In this document: in pieces, positions 26,455 through 38,900 of the stretch
How positions within the stretch are numbered: position 1 is the stretch's first letter
Layout of the letters: each line of letters starts with the position of its first letter
Assembly: GCF_051020985.1 (NCBI RefSeq)
Contig: NC_135003.1
Span: 3,434,001 to 3,498,000 of the forward strand
Direction: 5' to 3'
DNA from: Nomia melanderi
Taxonomy: Eukaryota; Arthropoda; Insecta; Hymenoptera; Halictidae
DNA length: 64,000 nt
Notes under the pieces: model-generated
Databases searched by the model: none
What the model was told of the DNA's origin: nothing
Seen by the model: only the letters and a program-made list of their open reading frames with translations
Program-made: the position numbers and the translations under genes

Positions 26455-27716
26455 ATTGCTTTAGTCACCATATAACTTAGACGATAATATTTATTTAATT
26501 GTATCACTGTACAGATTTACTCTTGATAAAAGGGATGTTTTTGGTTTCAGAAATAGGACATCTCATTATCGTAGGGTTATGTTCATCTTTCTATAAAGAC
26601 TTTTTTAACATGTTTCATAAAACCTTGTATCATCATTGAAGCTTCACAACGTAAAATATACACTGAAAAACGGTTACAAACTGTTGGAAACTCACTAAAT
26701 AGAATGCTAAAGTGAAAGAAACATACGAGGACCTTCCCTAATCTAATCAAGCAAATCGCGACATGTTGCGTTTCCAATTAAAACATCCATACGGTCGACT
26801 AGCCCAATCATCGTTTGGCGATAACTGAAAGTGACGTCAGCCTTCTACATACAGACACTGATTGGAGGTGGACAATGTTTGACAAAGCGCGCGTAAAACA
26901 ATATCATTGTTTTAAATCATAAGCATATATACAATAACATTAAAATTACTTACTATCGTTTATTAAATAATTACATCTTCTTCTTATTAATAAAGAAGAA
27001 AAAGTAAACTTGTAATTTACAATTGTAATTTTAAGCTGTTACGGTAATGAAAATTAATATACTGAAACTTTGTAACTTTTAATACTATGACGTTGGTATA
27101 AGTTAACATATATAAAGTCATGGCTATTAATTACAACGTAAATCGTTTTATTTAATTTAATTTATTTTTTTTGTAATCAAAAACCTCTGTGATATAAAAT
27201 ATATTTTAAAAATAAATTTTTTATTATTCAAAATTTTAAAACGTATTTGAATAAATATAAACATACAACATTTTAGTTCAATGACTGAATATAATTAATT
27301 TCACTTTCTTTAAATTATTATATGATCTTTATTTCATAATTTTTGAACAGATTAATACATAGAAGACAAAAAAGTAAATTTTTATGGTGACATAGTTCTA
27401 GCGAGAATTATATAATATGATACATAAAAAAGTAATTTCGTTTAATCGGTGTATAATATTCCGTTTGAGTCATATCACTGTGTTGTGTAATTATGAAATA
27501 CTTGATTAGTAGTAGTGTTCACATAGTGTTGACTTCATGCTGACCTTGGTAAGCATTGTGATTGGCTAGTGAAACGTCGGCTGATGCCGAAGACTACTCG
27601 AGAATGAATGTTCATTCTGAATCGGCTTAGTGGAAACGTTCGGACACTTGTTACTCTTTGAACTCAAGCGAACGGCAAATTATTTTCTATATTGTTCATA
27701 TTGATCAATTATTAAA
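26455..27716. promoter_or_regulatory. Divergent upstream region of Arl5 and 6PGD
   Basis: The 1.26 kb between the two start codons must hold both promoters. The Arl5 side has a palindromic CRE at 26832-26839 and an ATTGG inverted CCAAT motif at 26861-26865. The 6PGD side has another ATTGG near 27561 and a GC-richer patch at about 27540-27670 just before the start codon. The middle is strongly AT-rich. Start sites are not defined by sequence alone. Confidence 0.5.
26832..26839. promoter_or_regulatory. Palindromic CRE, TGACGTCA
   Basis: Full consensus cAMP-response element about 380 bp upstream of the Arl5 start codon, with an inverted CCAAT motif about 20 bp away. CREB/ATF binding is inferred from the motif only. 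Confidence 0.45.
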
Positions 27717-30051
27717 ATGAGTAAACCGTAAGTAATTTTTCTATTATTTTCAATAAAAAATAATTTAAAATTTATATATAAAATTCAAAATTCAAAAACA
27801 CTCTAGAAAATTGTTTTTTCTGTTTAAGACCATCTGAATATTATTTTATATTTATATTCGTATAAATAATTTATTATATTAAAATTAATATATCACATGT
27901 TTTTTAATATAATGTTGCGTTCCATTGCATATTATGTATGCAATGTATGTATACATTGCGTACTGGTAACGAGAAATCTCGTTTTTATATAAAGATCCCT
28001 AGGTATGTAACTTTGATAATTACCACAGCATTTAAGGAAATATTAAATTTGATTAGAACTAATTATCCATTTCAAATATATTATATAACAATACGATACC
28101 TGAGTTTTTTTTTATAGATAGTGATATAAGTGGATCTCACTGAAAATCCACACAATTTAATTTTCTGATAATTAGCCAGTACACAACGTGTTAAAATATA
28201 TTTTTTTTTCACTTGTGTGTATAGCTTTATATCTAATATACTTTATTTTATAGGGTTGCAGATATTGCTCTTATTGGTCTGGCTGTAATGGGCCAAAATT
28301 TAATTCTTAATATGAATGATCATGGATTTGTTGTATGTGCATATAATCGTACAACAGATAAAGTTAAATCTTTTTTGCAAAATGAAGCAAAGGGTACAAA
28401 AGTTGTGGGTGCCTATTCACTGAAAGAAATGGTGGAGAAATTAAAATCACCAAGGAGAGTAATGCTTCTAGTTAAAGGTGAGTTACTATTACACATATAT
28501 ACTACTGTATATAAATTCTATAGAACTATAATTTGACCTTGTAATAGATTACTTACCTTCACATTGTAGTGTTTAAGGCATATATATGATAAGATATTTA
28601 TTATCTATGATATTAATCTTATATACTTCTATTGTGTCTTCTAACAAAAACAATTTCAAACCATTATGTGTATATTTTTAAAAGCTGGTCCTGCCGTGGA
28701 TGCATTTATTGAACAATTAGTGCCCTTACTATCTCCTGGTGATATCATAATTGATGGTGGTAATTCTGAATATCAAGATACTGAGAGACGAACTAATGAT
28801 TTAGACAAGAATGGAATTTTATTTGTTGGTAGTGGTGTCAGTGGAGGAGAAGAAGGTGCTAGATATGGACCATCTTTGATGCCAGGCGGAAACCCAAAAG
28901 CCTGGCCACATATTAAAGATATCTTTCAAGTATCTAAAATGCAATGGTTATTTAAAAATTATCTAATACATGTTTATTGCGATAATATAATAAAATATTT
29001 TCCTGTAGTCGATTTGTGCAAAAGTCAATGGCGAACCTTGTTGTGATTGGGTTGGAGAAACTGGCGCAGGACATTTTGTAAAAATGGTACACAATGGTAT
29101 TGAATATGGAGACATGCAACTTATTTGTGAAGCATATCATATTTTGCGAAATGGTTTGAAACTTAATCCAGAAGAAATGAGTCAAGTCTTTGATGAGTGG
29201 AATAAAGGAGAATTAGATTCTTTCTTAATTGAAATCACTAGTAATATTCTTAAATATAAAGATGAGAAGGGTTATTTACTTGAACGAATTAGAGACACAG
29301 CTGGTCAAAAAGGAACTGGAAAATGGACAGCCATTGCTGCATTAGATTATGGAGTTCCAGTAACACTAATTGGAGAATCAGTATTTGCCAGATGTCTTTC
29401 AGCTCTGCAAAGTGAAAGAGTAGAAGCAAGTTCCATATTAAAAGGTCCAGATACTGTGTATACAGGTGATAAAAAACAATTTCTGACGCACTTAAAGAAC
29501 GCCCTTTACGCATCAAAAATTATTTCCTATGCTCAAGGATTTATGCTACTAAGAGAAGCTGCCAAAGTTCACAATTGGAATTTGAATTATGGTGGTATAG
29601 CATTAATGTGGCGAGGAGGGTGTATTATAAGGAGGTATATTCCTTCATTAATACTTTTCAAACAATAATACTTATATTTTACTACAATATTCTTACCTTT
29701 GTTTCCAGCGTTTTCTTGGGAAATATAAAAGCAGCATTTGATAAAAATCCAAAGCTTTCTAATCTGTTATTAGATGATTTCTTTGCTAATGCAATGAAAG
29801 ATTGTCAAGCTAGTGCTAGAGTAGTAGTATCAACTGCTGTGCAACTTGGCATACCAACCCCTGCTTTGTCAACTGCTCTAGCTTTCTATGATGGCTTTAG
29901 AACTTCAAGACTTCCAGCAAATTTACTTCAAGCTCAACGAGACTATTTTGGTGCTCACACTTATGAATTACTTGGTGCAGAAGGAAAATTTGTACATACA
30001 AATTGGACAGGGCATGGTGGTAATGTCTCTGCTTCTACATATGATGCATAG
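27717..30051 (+). CDS. Pgd: 6-phosphogluconate dehydrogenase, decarboxylating
   Basis: Oxidises 6-phosphogluconate to ribulose 5-phosphate and CO2 with NADP+ in the cytosolic pentose phosphate pathway. Exons are 27717-27727, 28254-28477, 28685-28929, 29009-29634 and 29709-30051 (TAG). Phases 2, 1, 0 and 2 fit and total 482 residues, the family size. The first exon codes only MSK plus two bases, and an in-frame TGA lies 15 bases before the ATG. Landmarks: dinucleotide fold IALIGLAVMGQNL near residue 10, DGGNSEYQDTERR, GVSGGEEGARYGPSLMPGG, and the catalytic segment GHFVKMVHNGIEYGD with Lys185 and Glu192. The substrate-binding C-terminal half has KGTGKWTA and ends NWTGHGGNVSASTYDA. No defects seen. 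Confidence 0.97.
27923..27983. repeat. Cluster of short inverted repeats in the first 6PGD intron
   Basis: Three stems lie within 61 bases: CATTGCAT/ATGCAATG at 27923-27945; an overlapping GCAATGTA/TACATTGC at 27940-27959; and AACGAGA/TCTCGTT at 27968-27983. The first two are mutually exclusive because they share bases. Function unknown. Confidence 0.6.
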
Positions 30052-31177
30052 AAATGATTTCTTTTTATAATTTATAATGAGAGAATGTTTATACAAGATG
30101 AACTTGAAATTGATTTTATGATTGATAAATATTTTATTGTATGTTATACATTGTAATGTATAAATGGTTGTGAGACATTGTTGGGAACAATTAATGAACA
30201 AATATTCATATTGAAGAAAATAAGAGTACTTTTGTTTACAAATAATATATCATCTATATTTCTATATATGTAAATCACTTTATTCAAGACACCTCTTAAG
30301 AAAAAGTATTCCTGTTTGAATGAATATTTTCTGTCCATTTAATTTTTTTATTTACAATAATTAGATCTAATGAGGATTAAGTAGGTTACAATAACACGTT
30401 TAATCATTAGAATGCATTCAACAGATGAAAACGCTAAGAACTATTAATATTTCATTATGTACATGCCTCTTTCACGCAAGAAAGTTAGTGAAAGAAAATA
30501 GTAGAGCATGACTCAGATTCTTTAAGAATATGTATTTGTGAAATGAATGCGGAAGTAATTCAACCTAACCTATCTTTCCTATGATACACATGACACAATT
30601 CAAATACCGTAATTTCAACATACGTATCGACATGACTATATATTTTATTGTATAAAACTGAAAAACGAATTGAATATATAATTGTAATTACTAACTTTCA
30701 ACAAAAAAGCTACGTACAAATTTACAATAGCACCTACGTCGACTAAAATGGCAATCTAAGTATAATTTCGCGCCATGAGTCACCCGACGTTAAATAAAAC
30801 TTTACAAAACGAAGGAATACAACAATTACGTGATAACAATTTTTTATTATCTTAAAAACAAAATGTGACTGAGTATTACAAATTCGTTCTAATATGATTA
30901 AAGTTATACGTATGATAACGCAAAAGTAATTTTATTATAAGAATTGCTAAAATTGTGTAAGAATTTAGAAACCAGCATATTCATCGTATTTGTATAGAAA
31001 TAAACGATTTGCATAAAAATTAATTATAAAATACTAACAGTTAATGTATAATTTGAAAAATAACGTTGAAAAGTAATTTGAAAATTTATAGTATAGAATT
31101 CCATTTAGCCGTCCCTGAAATGCGTCGACTTCACTGACCGTAGACGGGCGACTTAGTCTGCAGTGTTCATTTGCAAA
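30052..31177. other. Intergenic region between 6PGD and RBM45
   Basis: Contains the 6PGD 3' UTR and the RBM45 upstream region. No gene recognised. An E2F-type TTTCGCGCC (30766-30774) overlaps the start of a region with an AP-1 type TGAGTCA (30776-30782), about 400 bp before the RBM45 start codon. Confidence 0.5.
30766..30782 (+). promoter_or_regulatory. E2F-like TTTCGCGCC next to AP-1-like TGAGTCA
   Basis: Two consensus motifs one base apart in otherwise AT-rich DNA upstream of the RBM45 gene. The same TTTCGCGCC occurs upstream of per at 35335-35343. Binding is inferred from motif match only. Confidence 0.35.
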
Positions 31178-33110
31178 ATGGCTGACCACAGGGAAAGGGA
31201 TTCATATTATTCGCAAACTGATTTGCGGTCAAAAAATGATGATCCGCCAAATTCGCGTTTATTTGTCATATGCCACAAAAGTTTGGAAGAAGATGACCTT
31301 AGAAAAGCTTTCGAGAAATTTGGGAAGATTGAAGATATATGGGTGGTTAAGAATCGGAATTCAGGCGAAAATAAAGGTAATTTCTCTTGTTTAAGGATAA
31401 ATCAATAATGTTTTCATTTTGTTTTTAATTTAATTAATATAATTTTTATATGTTTATAACTTCTTCGTCGTATTTTCTTTACAACATTGTATGGGTTGTT
31501 TATATACTTTTAATACATTACTTTAAATACCTATAATGTAATGCATGTTGTTTATACAGGAGTCACATACATTAAATTTTCGAAAACCTCAGAGGCAGCT
31601 TTTGCTCTAGAAGAAATGAATGGCAAAATGTTGGGTTCTGTTGGAAGACCTATTAAAGTAATGATTGCTTCAAAGTAAGTTGCCAAAAATTACTTTAAAC
31701 TGTCTTATATTTGTTAGTTTGTTAGTGGTATATATAAATTAATTTTTTTGTAAGTGTGCCTATGTTTGGATTAATTACAGTCGTGATCAGGGATCTGTAC
31801 GAGAAACAAATGAAGAAGAAAGATGGGTTCGTTTGTTTTGTGTTTTACCAAAGTCTATGACTGATAGTGAACTTCAACAAGAATTTTCTAAGTTTGGACC
31901 CATAGAGTATGCAACAGTAGTTAAAGATAGGAATACAAATGAATCGAAAGGTTTCGGTTATGTGAAGTTTAAAAGAGTATCCAGTGCAGCTAGAGCATAT
32001 GAAGAATGCGATAGGAAGTATAAAGCTGTATTCGCTGAACCCAAAAAGCCAAAACCTGAGCATATGGATGTGAAATATAACAATGGACTATCCTCTCATT
32101 ATGATAGTGTCGGTGGAAATTATAGTTCTTCAAATTTTGGGAAAAGCAGTATTAGTTTAGAGATTGCTACAAATTATCCTAATTCCGAAGGTTACACACA
32201 TTTACAAGTTATTGCACACCCAGCACTAAATCAAGATCAATTATGGAAACTCTTTGATATTGTACCTGGTTTGGATTATTGTCATTTGAAAAATGATGTT
32301 AGATATAGGATGCCAAGAGGTCAAGCTATTGTAGTGTACTCTAATCCTAGTGCTGCAGCATATGCAAGAGAAAAGTTTCATGGTTTTGAGTACCCTCCTG
32401 GTCACAGAATGATAGTTAAACCTGATTTATCAAGTGTACCTCCAAAAAGTGTTGTAAAGCCTGGAAGTTCTACAGGTGGAATAGCTAATGCTAGAACAGA
32501 TTTAGCTCATTTGGCAGAAACTATTGCTCAAGCTACATCTCTAATTCAAGCTGCAGGGTTGACTGCACCAAGTAAGAAATCATTTTATCTATATAATATA
32601 ATAATGTTTGTTACACGATAATGATGTCTGTCAATTAGGTTTAGAACATTCAATGTGCGTTAAATTACCACCTGTACAACCAATGGCGAGTATAGACGCG
32701 GAAGTGGCAAAAAGATGTTTTATCGTATGTGGCCCTCCAGTACCACCTATATATGCCATGAAGGATGCTTTCTGTAGATTTGGGAATCTTATAGATGTAT
32801 ACATGCTCCCAGGGAAGAATTGTGGATACGCAAAGTACGCTAGCGTGGAAAGTGCGAATGAAGCAATTGAGGTATGTTGTATAATATTTGATAGTTCAAT
32901 CTATATTTCAGATTGTGTTCCCAGTAACAGAACTTGTTAATTGAAAGTATTTAATATAACCAAGGCGGTAAATTAAATGATAAATTTTCATGGTAGGTCC
33001 TACATGGGCAAGAAATTTGTGGTTCACGATTGAAAGTACTAGAAGCAGAAGAGCGCAATGTCGGTGATGATCGTAGAAAACGATTACGAATGGACGAAGA
33101 TGAAAATTAA
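31178..33110 (+). CDS. Rbm45: RNA-binding protein 45 (RBM45-like, four RRMs)
   Basis: RNA-binding protein of the RBM45/DRB1 type, which in vertebrates is largely nuclear and acts in splicing and neural RNA metabolism. Exons are 31178-31376, 31560-31674, 31781-32571, 32639-32871 and 32997-33110 (TAA). Phases 1, 2, 1 and 0 fit and give 483 residues, close to the vertebrate protein. The ATG is preceded in frame by a nearby TAG. RRM1 spans about 27-104 (RLFVICHK ... GVTYIKF), RRM2 about 121-192 (RLFCVLPKS ... KGFGYVKF), RRM3 about 240-320 and more divergent (LQVIAHPAL ... GQAIVVYS), and RRM4 about 393-465 (RCFIVCGPP ... CGYAKYAS). The tail RRKRLRMDEDEN looks like a nuclear localisation signal. 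It lies 2.8 kb upstream of per on the same strand. Confidence 0.93.
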
Positions 33111-33313
33111 TTTTTTTTTTGTATACCTCGTAAGTACATCGCTGAGCACATGGCAAAGAGAAAGAGAAAAAGGAGAGAAAGAGGGAGGCATTTAAATTTT
33201 AACACCCTGACGTTATAACTGACGATTACTTTACTTGAAAAAAAAACAGGAGAAAATGTAATTTTTCTATTTGTCTTCACAGACTGACTGGTATACACAA
33301 GCTGGACGCACGC

Positions 33314-33319
33314 AATAAA
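33314..33319 (+). terminator. AATAAA polyadenylation signal, RBM45
   Basis: Canonical hexamer about 200 bases after the stop codon, inside a GC-richer 3' UTR-like stretch. Most plausible proximal message end. Confidence 0.55.
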
Positions 33320-33880
33320 AGAGACGAATTTTAAGACTCACTTGACCACGTCGGGCCCGCATCCAAGGAAACTACTCCAACTACCTACTTTTAACTATCG
33401 CTTACGTTCGCGATTTCAACGTTACTGAACTTTAACGATACTTTACTTTATCCATACATATCGTTACACATACACCTGACTTCCTAATTTTATTATTTTA
33501 AGAGGCCTGTGCGAAAAGTGATCTTAAAGATTCAATTAAAAAGTATATAGTATACAGAAAACTAGTTAGATTTGAAACTTCTTCCTTTTATGTAAGGAAG
33601 TTACATGATGCAATATACTTGAAATGTTTATTGTTGTTGTGTTAATATGCTACAGATATTATCCAGAAGAGGATTTCTATACATGTATATATATATACAA
33701 ACACAAACATACATATATATATATGTGCTTTTGTATGAAAATCGTATTTGGATGAAAGTTTTTCCACATAAAGCCCTCTATGTATTGAAACAAATGAAAA
33801 CATGTAAAAAAGAAACAAAAGATAAAATTATCTTTAAAAAAAGTTTATATTCTTGTTTGTAAAACAGGTATGATAATTAA

Positions 33881-33888
33881 TGACGTCA
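33881..33888. promoter_or_regulatory. Palindromic CRE, TGACGTCA
   Basis: Consensus CRE about 2.07 kb upstream of the per start codon. CREB sites regulate per genes in some animals. Here the role is inference only, and the site could be chance. Confidence 0.3.
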
Positions 33889-34901
33889 ATTTAACTATTC
33901 GCGCAGGCTCTAAAACACAATCTATCTTGTGCTTTAGAGTTAGTGAAACCAATTTTCGTTTATAATTTATATTTAATAGTTCTGTACTATTCTTTTATTA
34001 GCTATACTGTGTATGGAAGAAAACGTAAAGTAATTTATTTCTTGTATATCTTTCGAGGAATATTTTTGTGATAATAATCTCAGAATTTGATTCCAAAACA
34101 AGATACACTCTGGCATACTTTAATTTTCTTTGTTTTGTAAATATAGTTTCGTCTATTAATAATAGATTAACTATATATTTTTATGATAAAATCTATAGAA
34201 TGCGAAGCGTATTCTTAAAAATGTTTATGTACATTACAGTTATATTCTGTAATTTTGAAATTACAGTTCGAAAGTTCAATTACTACTTTGTAGTATGTTC
34301 TACATATGATAATTGTTTTAATATTACATAATTTAATATTAATTATTGATAAAGTTTCAGTAGATGTAATATTTTTTTATATCTTCTGATAATCATAAAA
34401 ATTTGTAAATTATAAAAAAATGTTAAGTTAGAGTTAAAAAGGGGAATAACATACCAAAATTTTCAATGTGATGTGGGTACATCTTGTTTTGGAAATATTT
34501 AACATCACATATGTTCACATATACGGATATATTTGCATAAAATATATCAGCATGTTGTTTTTCACAATTGATTTGAGTTATTAAGAAACGTACGTTTTCT
34601 TAGCAAATTAATATTACGTCCATGATCACAATTTCGTCAAATACCAATTATTGACGCACAACATGAACCCTTTATGGTGGACACTTTTGTACGTGTGTTA
34701 GACTGTTTTACTCAATGACCATACGCAATGATGTTTTAGGAGACTGTAACTGACTTGTTTGATGATATTAAATACACATTAAATATTGAAAAACTCACAC
34801 TGACTTTCACTTATTTTTTTTTTAAATTACAATGAACGGAGTGTCCTGTTTTGCATGTATATAATTCATTGACCTGACATGTTGTTTCTTTTCATTTACA
34901 G

Positions 34902-35007
34902 GATACCTGAAGGATTCAAAGATGTGTACCTGATGACTGTGATATAGTAGAGTAAGATATTTCTGATATTTCGTACATATATCAGATATTAAGACATAAA
35001 TAATAAA
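34902..35007 (+). other. Possible alternative terminal 3' exon after RBM45
   Basis: A good acceptor (TTTCTTTTCATTTACAG, ending at 34901) is followed by about 100 bases ending in AATAAA at 35002-35007. This is the form of a non-coding last exon. No donor that must join it is identified, so it may be fortuitous. Confidence 0.2.
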
Positions 35008-35334
35008 TTATAATTTTATATTGTTTCTTTTTTTTATTACTGAACTAAAAATATTATATCAATCCGAGAAAAATTGTATTTGCCAAGTTTCTCTTCTTGT
35101 AATGTGATACAATTATTTATAATTTATTATTTTTAAAATGTTTCTTTTCCATTTTTATAAAAGTGTATAATAAAACTGTTTTTTATACAAAAGTTGAATG
35201 TTATATTAACATTTTTCCTGTTTCCTTCCTAAATGTTCATAAGCGGTTTGGAAATTAATCAAAAATCTTTTATTCGAAAATCTGTTAAACCGGCCGGCTA
35301 GCAGGTGTCATATGATCATGCGTCAAAGTAGAAT

Positions 35335-35343
35335 TTTCGCGCC
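35335..35343 (+). promoter_or_regulatory. E2F-like motif upstream of per
   Basis: TTTCGCGCC, identical to the motif upstream of RBM45 and about 600 bp before the per start codon. An E'-box-like AACGTG lies nearby at 35368-35373. Motif match only. Confidence 0.3.
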
Positions 35344-35483
35344 AGAAAATTTTTCCGTTGAGATATCAACGTGAGAAGTCGTTGGGAGGAGACTATTTTA
35401 ATCGCGTTTAACGTTCGAAAGGCCTAAGTGGGGCACGTTTTGCATCGATATAGGTTAACAGAGAAATAGTGGGGGTAGCGACT

Positions 35484-35501
35484 CACGTGTTTCCAAACGT
35501 G
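35484..35501 (+). promoter_or_regulatory. Tandem E-box/E'-box element of the period promoter
   Basis: CACGTG at 35484-35489 is followed after exactly 6 bases by AACGTG at 35496-35501, the reverse complement of CACGTT. Paired E-box-like elements with a 6-7 bp gap are the known architecture of strong CLOCK/CYCLE (BMAL1) response elements in clock genes. The position about 450-460 bp upstream of the per ATG fits a proximal promoter or early 5' UTR. Binding is not shown by sequence alone. Confidence 0.65.
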
Positions 35502-35947
35502 CTGTATGATGCGGAACAGTCGCTCCGCGCGAAAGATATGCGATGTTCGGAACGGTTCAGTCTTCATAGATATCGCCGACTGGATGACATCGCAGTGTGT
35601 TTATGTATTTGTTGTGAATCATCAGAGAATTTAGTGAGAGTATATGTTTCACCATTAGCTTAAGATTTAAACAGAGAAAAAGAAATACATGATCGATCAG
35701 GTGGTGCACCGTTTTAAATCATAAATTGTTAACGGTGAATTCGATACTTTTAATAGTCTTGCATCTCTTTCGTGATTATTGCGGACAGTCTATCAACCGT
35801 TATTTCCTTTATCGGTTTTTCCTAACTACTTTTAGCAACCTCGAACTGTAACAATGACGCGTGAACATCGAGTTTATTTGATTTAGCATCAGTGTTTGTG
35901 ACCTTACGGATATCGTCTCAGAGGTACGCTAGAAAGGAAACAGAACG

Positions 35948-38900
35948 ATGGAAGAGGTGTCCACCGAAAATGCGAAGGTGTCGGATTCCGGATATTCCAA
36001 TACTTGCAGCAATAGTCAATCGCAACGAAGGTATGTGTCAGTCTTGTTTTCCTTGTTCATCATTCGCGTTTCAAGGTACACTGAACTCGCTTCTAAAATG
36101 AGCGCATTAATTTGAACATCCCGCTATGTAATTCAAATTGCAAACTTCATGCGACATTGACCCCGATCGACAGATTGGTATCGTGTGACAATACGTTTTT
36201 TCTTGTATGTTCTTAATTCATATTTTATCCAATATTTATAAATATAAATGTGTACAAATAAATTTAAAAAATTTATTACAGTTTTACTTACTTATTTCTT
36301 TCTTGTTATAATTATGTCTAGGTTGTATGAATAGGGTATTGCCCAAGTTTTTCATTAAACTTTTCATTAAACTCATTTTGTTGTTTATATATATCAGCGA
36401 GCAATCGCAACATTATTTATTTTATATAGCATACAAAATAAGAAAGATAGTAAATGAGACAAAATGATTTAGAGGAAGATGACAAAGCCTTTTAAGTAAA
36501 CCGCTGGATTCTACTCATAAGTTTCATTAATACATTCTTATCCAATTACATGCATCGCGAGTTATCTATAGCTTATCTCTCTATAGTGGTCTCTTATCTG
36601 CTGCATATCGGATCAGGAATTCTATCGTGTATGCTAATGAAAATGCTATTTTTAATATTGCGTGTAACAACTATAGAAAGGTCTTCGCCGATAAAATGTA
36701 AATTTTTGCCTTGGAGTCTATTATTCTATCTCCACCTGACTAATTTAAGTTTATATGTCGATTTTATTTATATCGCTAACTGGTTATGTTGGTTTTATTC
36801 TAATCGTGCGCTTTATTTAACCTAACGATAAATAGACTACGGAAGTTGATTAACTACTGCCGATTAAATGCTTGTGAAGTATTCATATATCGTGATGCAT
36901 GGTAAATCACTTTTCATCCAGACTCGAAACCTTACGAAAGATTTAAGTTTCGTAATAGTTGGAGATTGACTTGTTCAAAACCGCACTTTACTTTCTCATT
37001 TCCCTGGGAGTATTATTTGAGTTGCTTATGCTGCAGAACAGAAGCCAATCTTTTATTTAGTATTCTTTGACACGTAAATGTTTCATTGTGAATTTATATT
37101 AAATCTTTTATATTTTGGCTGAGATACCGAAATGGTATCGCCTGCAAGTTCGTTGAATACAATGTAAATGCAAAGGTTAAATGTAATGGTAAAAATGCAA
37201 GTTGCAAGATTGGAAATTATTCATGAAAAATATTATTCGGATATTATGACACAATTAAGTGGCCTCGGTAGGTCCTTTAATGGTCATTCTAAACTGAAAT
37301 ATATTTTGCGGCTATAGGGTAGCCTGTTGGCAGGCTAACTAGATTATAGCTTAATATCTAATCTAGGATTATTTTAAGTATTTAACAAAATGCACGGAAA
37401 AATGTGTGTAAAGGGAAACTATACTTAGTGAATAAGCTATTGTAAACTGGTAAATTTATAATCAACAAGATATAGGGAATTTGCAGATTTAGATTACTAA
37501 GAAAATGTGCATTAATATTGATAGAAACTAATTGTGAGCTTAACTCAGGTCTTGTTTCAAATTTTTGTCAAAAAGAGATTTAAAATTGATGGTCCTCTGA
37601 AAAATAGTTACGAACCCTCGTGTATGTACATGTATGTAACGATATAGTGAAACGTTAAATTCAATGATCCCGTAAATTATTTCTTTTATGAACAAGTTCT
37701 TTATAAACATTTTATTTCTAAGAATAGCTAGCAAAAGAGTTTCCACTTATGGTCTTTCTGCTATAGTTCAGGATTTTGTTCTTATTATATCGTTTCCTTT
37801 CAATTTGTGTTATATCATATTCAGTAACCACAATTGAAAAAGTATGATATGCACCATGTGTAACAAGAGGATTTCTTAAGGAATCTTAAGATTCTTTAAC
37901 TGTTCTACTATTCTGTATTACAGTATTTTTGTCACAAGAATGACCGAAATGTTTATTTATCATGTACGTTCTACTTTCATTTTTCTTCATTTTTCATTTA
38001 CGTAATTTTCAAAACGCGGAGGTAATCCTTTGTCATGGAACGTTAATCCATTAGTTACTGAAAGCAAGCAAACCGAAGGAAATTAACATACAGAAGTTCC
38101 GTGTAACTTAAACTTGTGAAGAATCAATTTTCTTTATTCGAGATCTCATTTTTGTGCAAACTAAAACAGAAAATTTAGCGAGGTACACGTGATATAGCTC
38201 CTATAGTTGAAGAAGTTATTCTACATGTTTGTCGATAGCATCTGCTTTTGGCAAACTTCCGTCAAGACATATTCAAACATGATATTATTACATAAGCATG
38301 TTGCTTTGAAAAGGGACCTTCGAACGACAAAATATTTATTTACTTATGATTGTATCATAGCTAGATATTAGTCAAGCACTTCATTTTCTCGAAAACCTTA
38401 AATAAAAAAATTGCACTAAATATTTTTGACTTATTGTTAGTTTCTCATATAGAATTCATATTCTTGCTGATTGATCCACCAGTTACAAGAAGAATACATC
38501 ACCAAGGGTAGTTAGGTCCTCCCTCAAGCATTCATTGTTTAAAGAAACTTTTATGAATATGCCTGAACGTTCATTTTTGAGAAATTATACGATTCTGTTG
38601 AAGTTACCGATGAAGCAATTCGAATATTCGCAGGATGCTGAGATATCTAGCCAGTTTTAGCGTCTGCATGTTACTATTAGCGCAGGATGCTTGGCATTGA
38701 CACGCTTTGTTGCTAATCGAGGCGAGAGGCAGATGGAAAGTACGGTAAATGAGAAAGACAGAAACTCGAACACTACGGTTAAGGCTAACTAGTTTCTCGG
38801 CGGAGCATGCCGGTTGCATTTCCACGTTCGCATTTAATACACCTATGCGTTCGCAGAGTTGCGAAATCCCGTGAAAACAGGTCAACCGAATGTAAGATTA

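Larger units (their letters stand above)
33111..35947. other. Intergenic region between RBM45 and period
   Basis: Holds the RBM45 3' UTR (signal at 33314) and the per upstream region. No other gene recognised. The middle is AT-rich with AT microsatellite sequence near 33680-33725. A CRE palindrome is at 33881-33888, and a possible extra 3' exon with a polyadenylation signal is at 34902-35007. From about 35280 the DNA becomes CpG-richer, as expected for a per promoter and 5' UTR. Confidence 0.55.
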
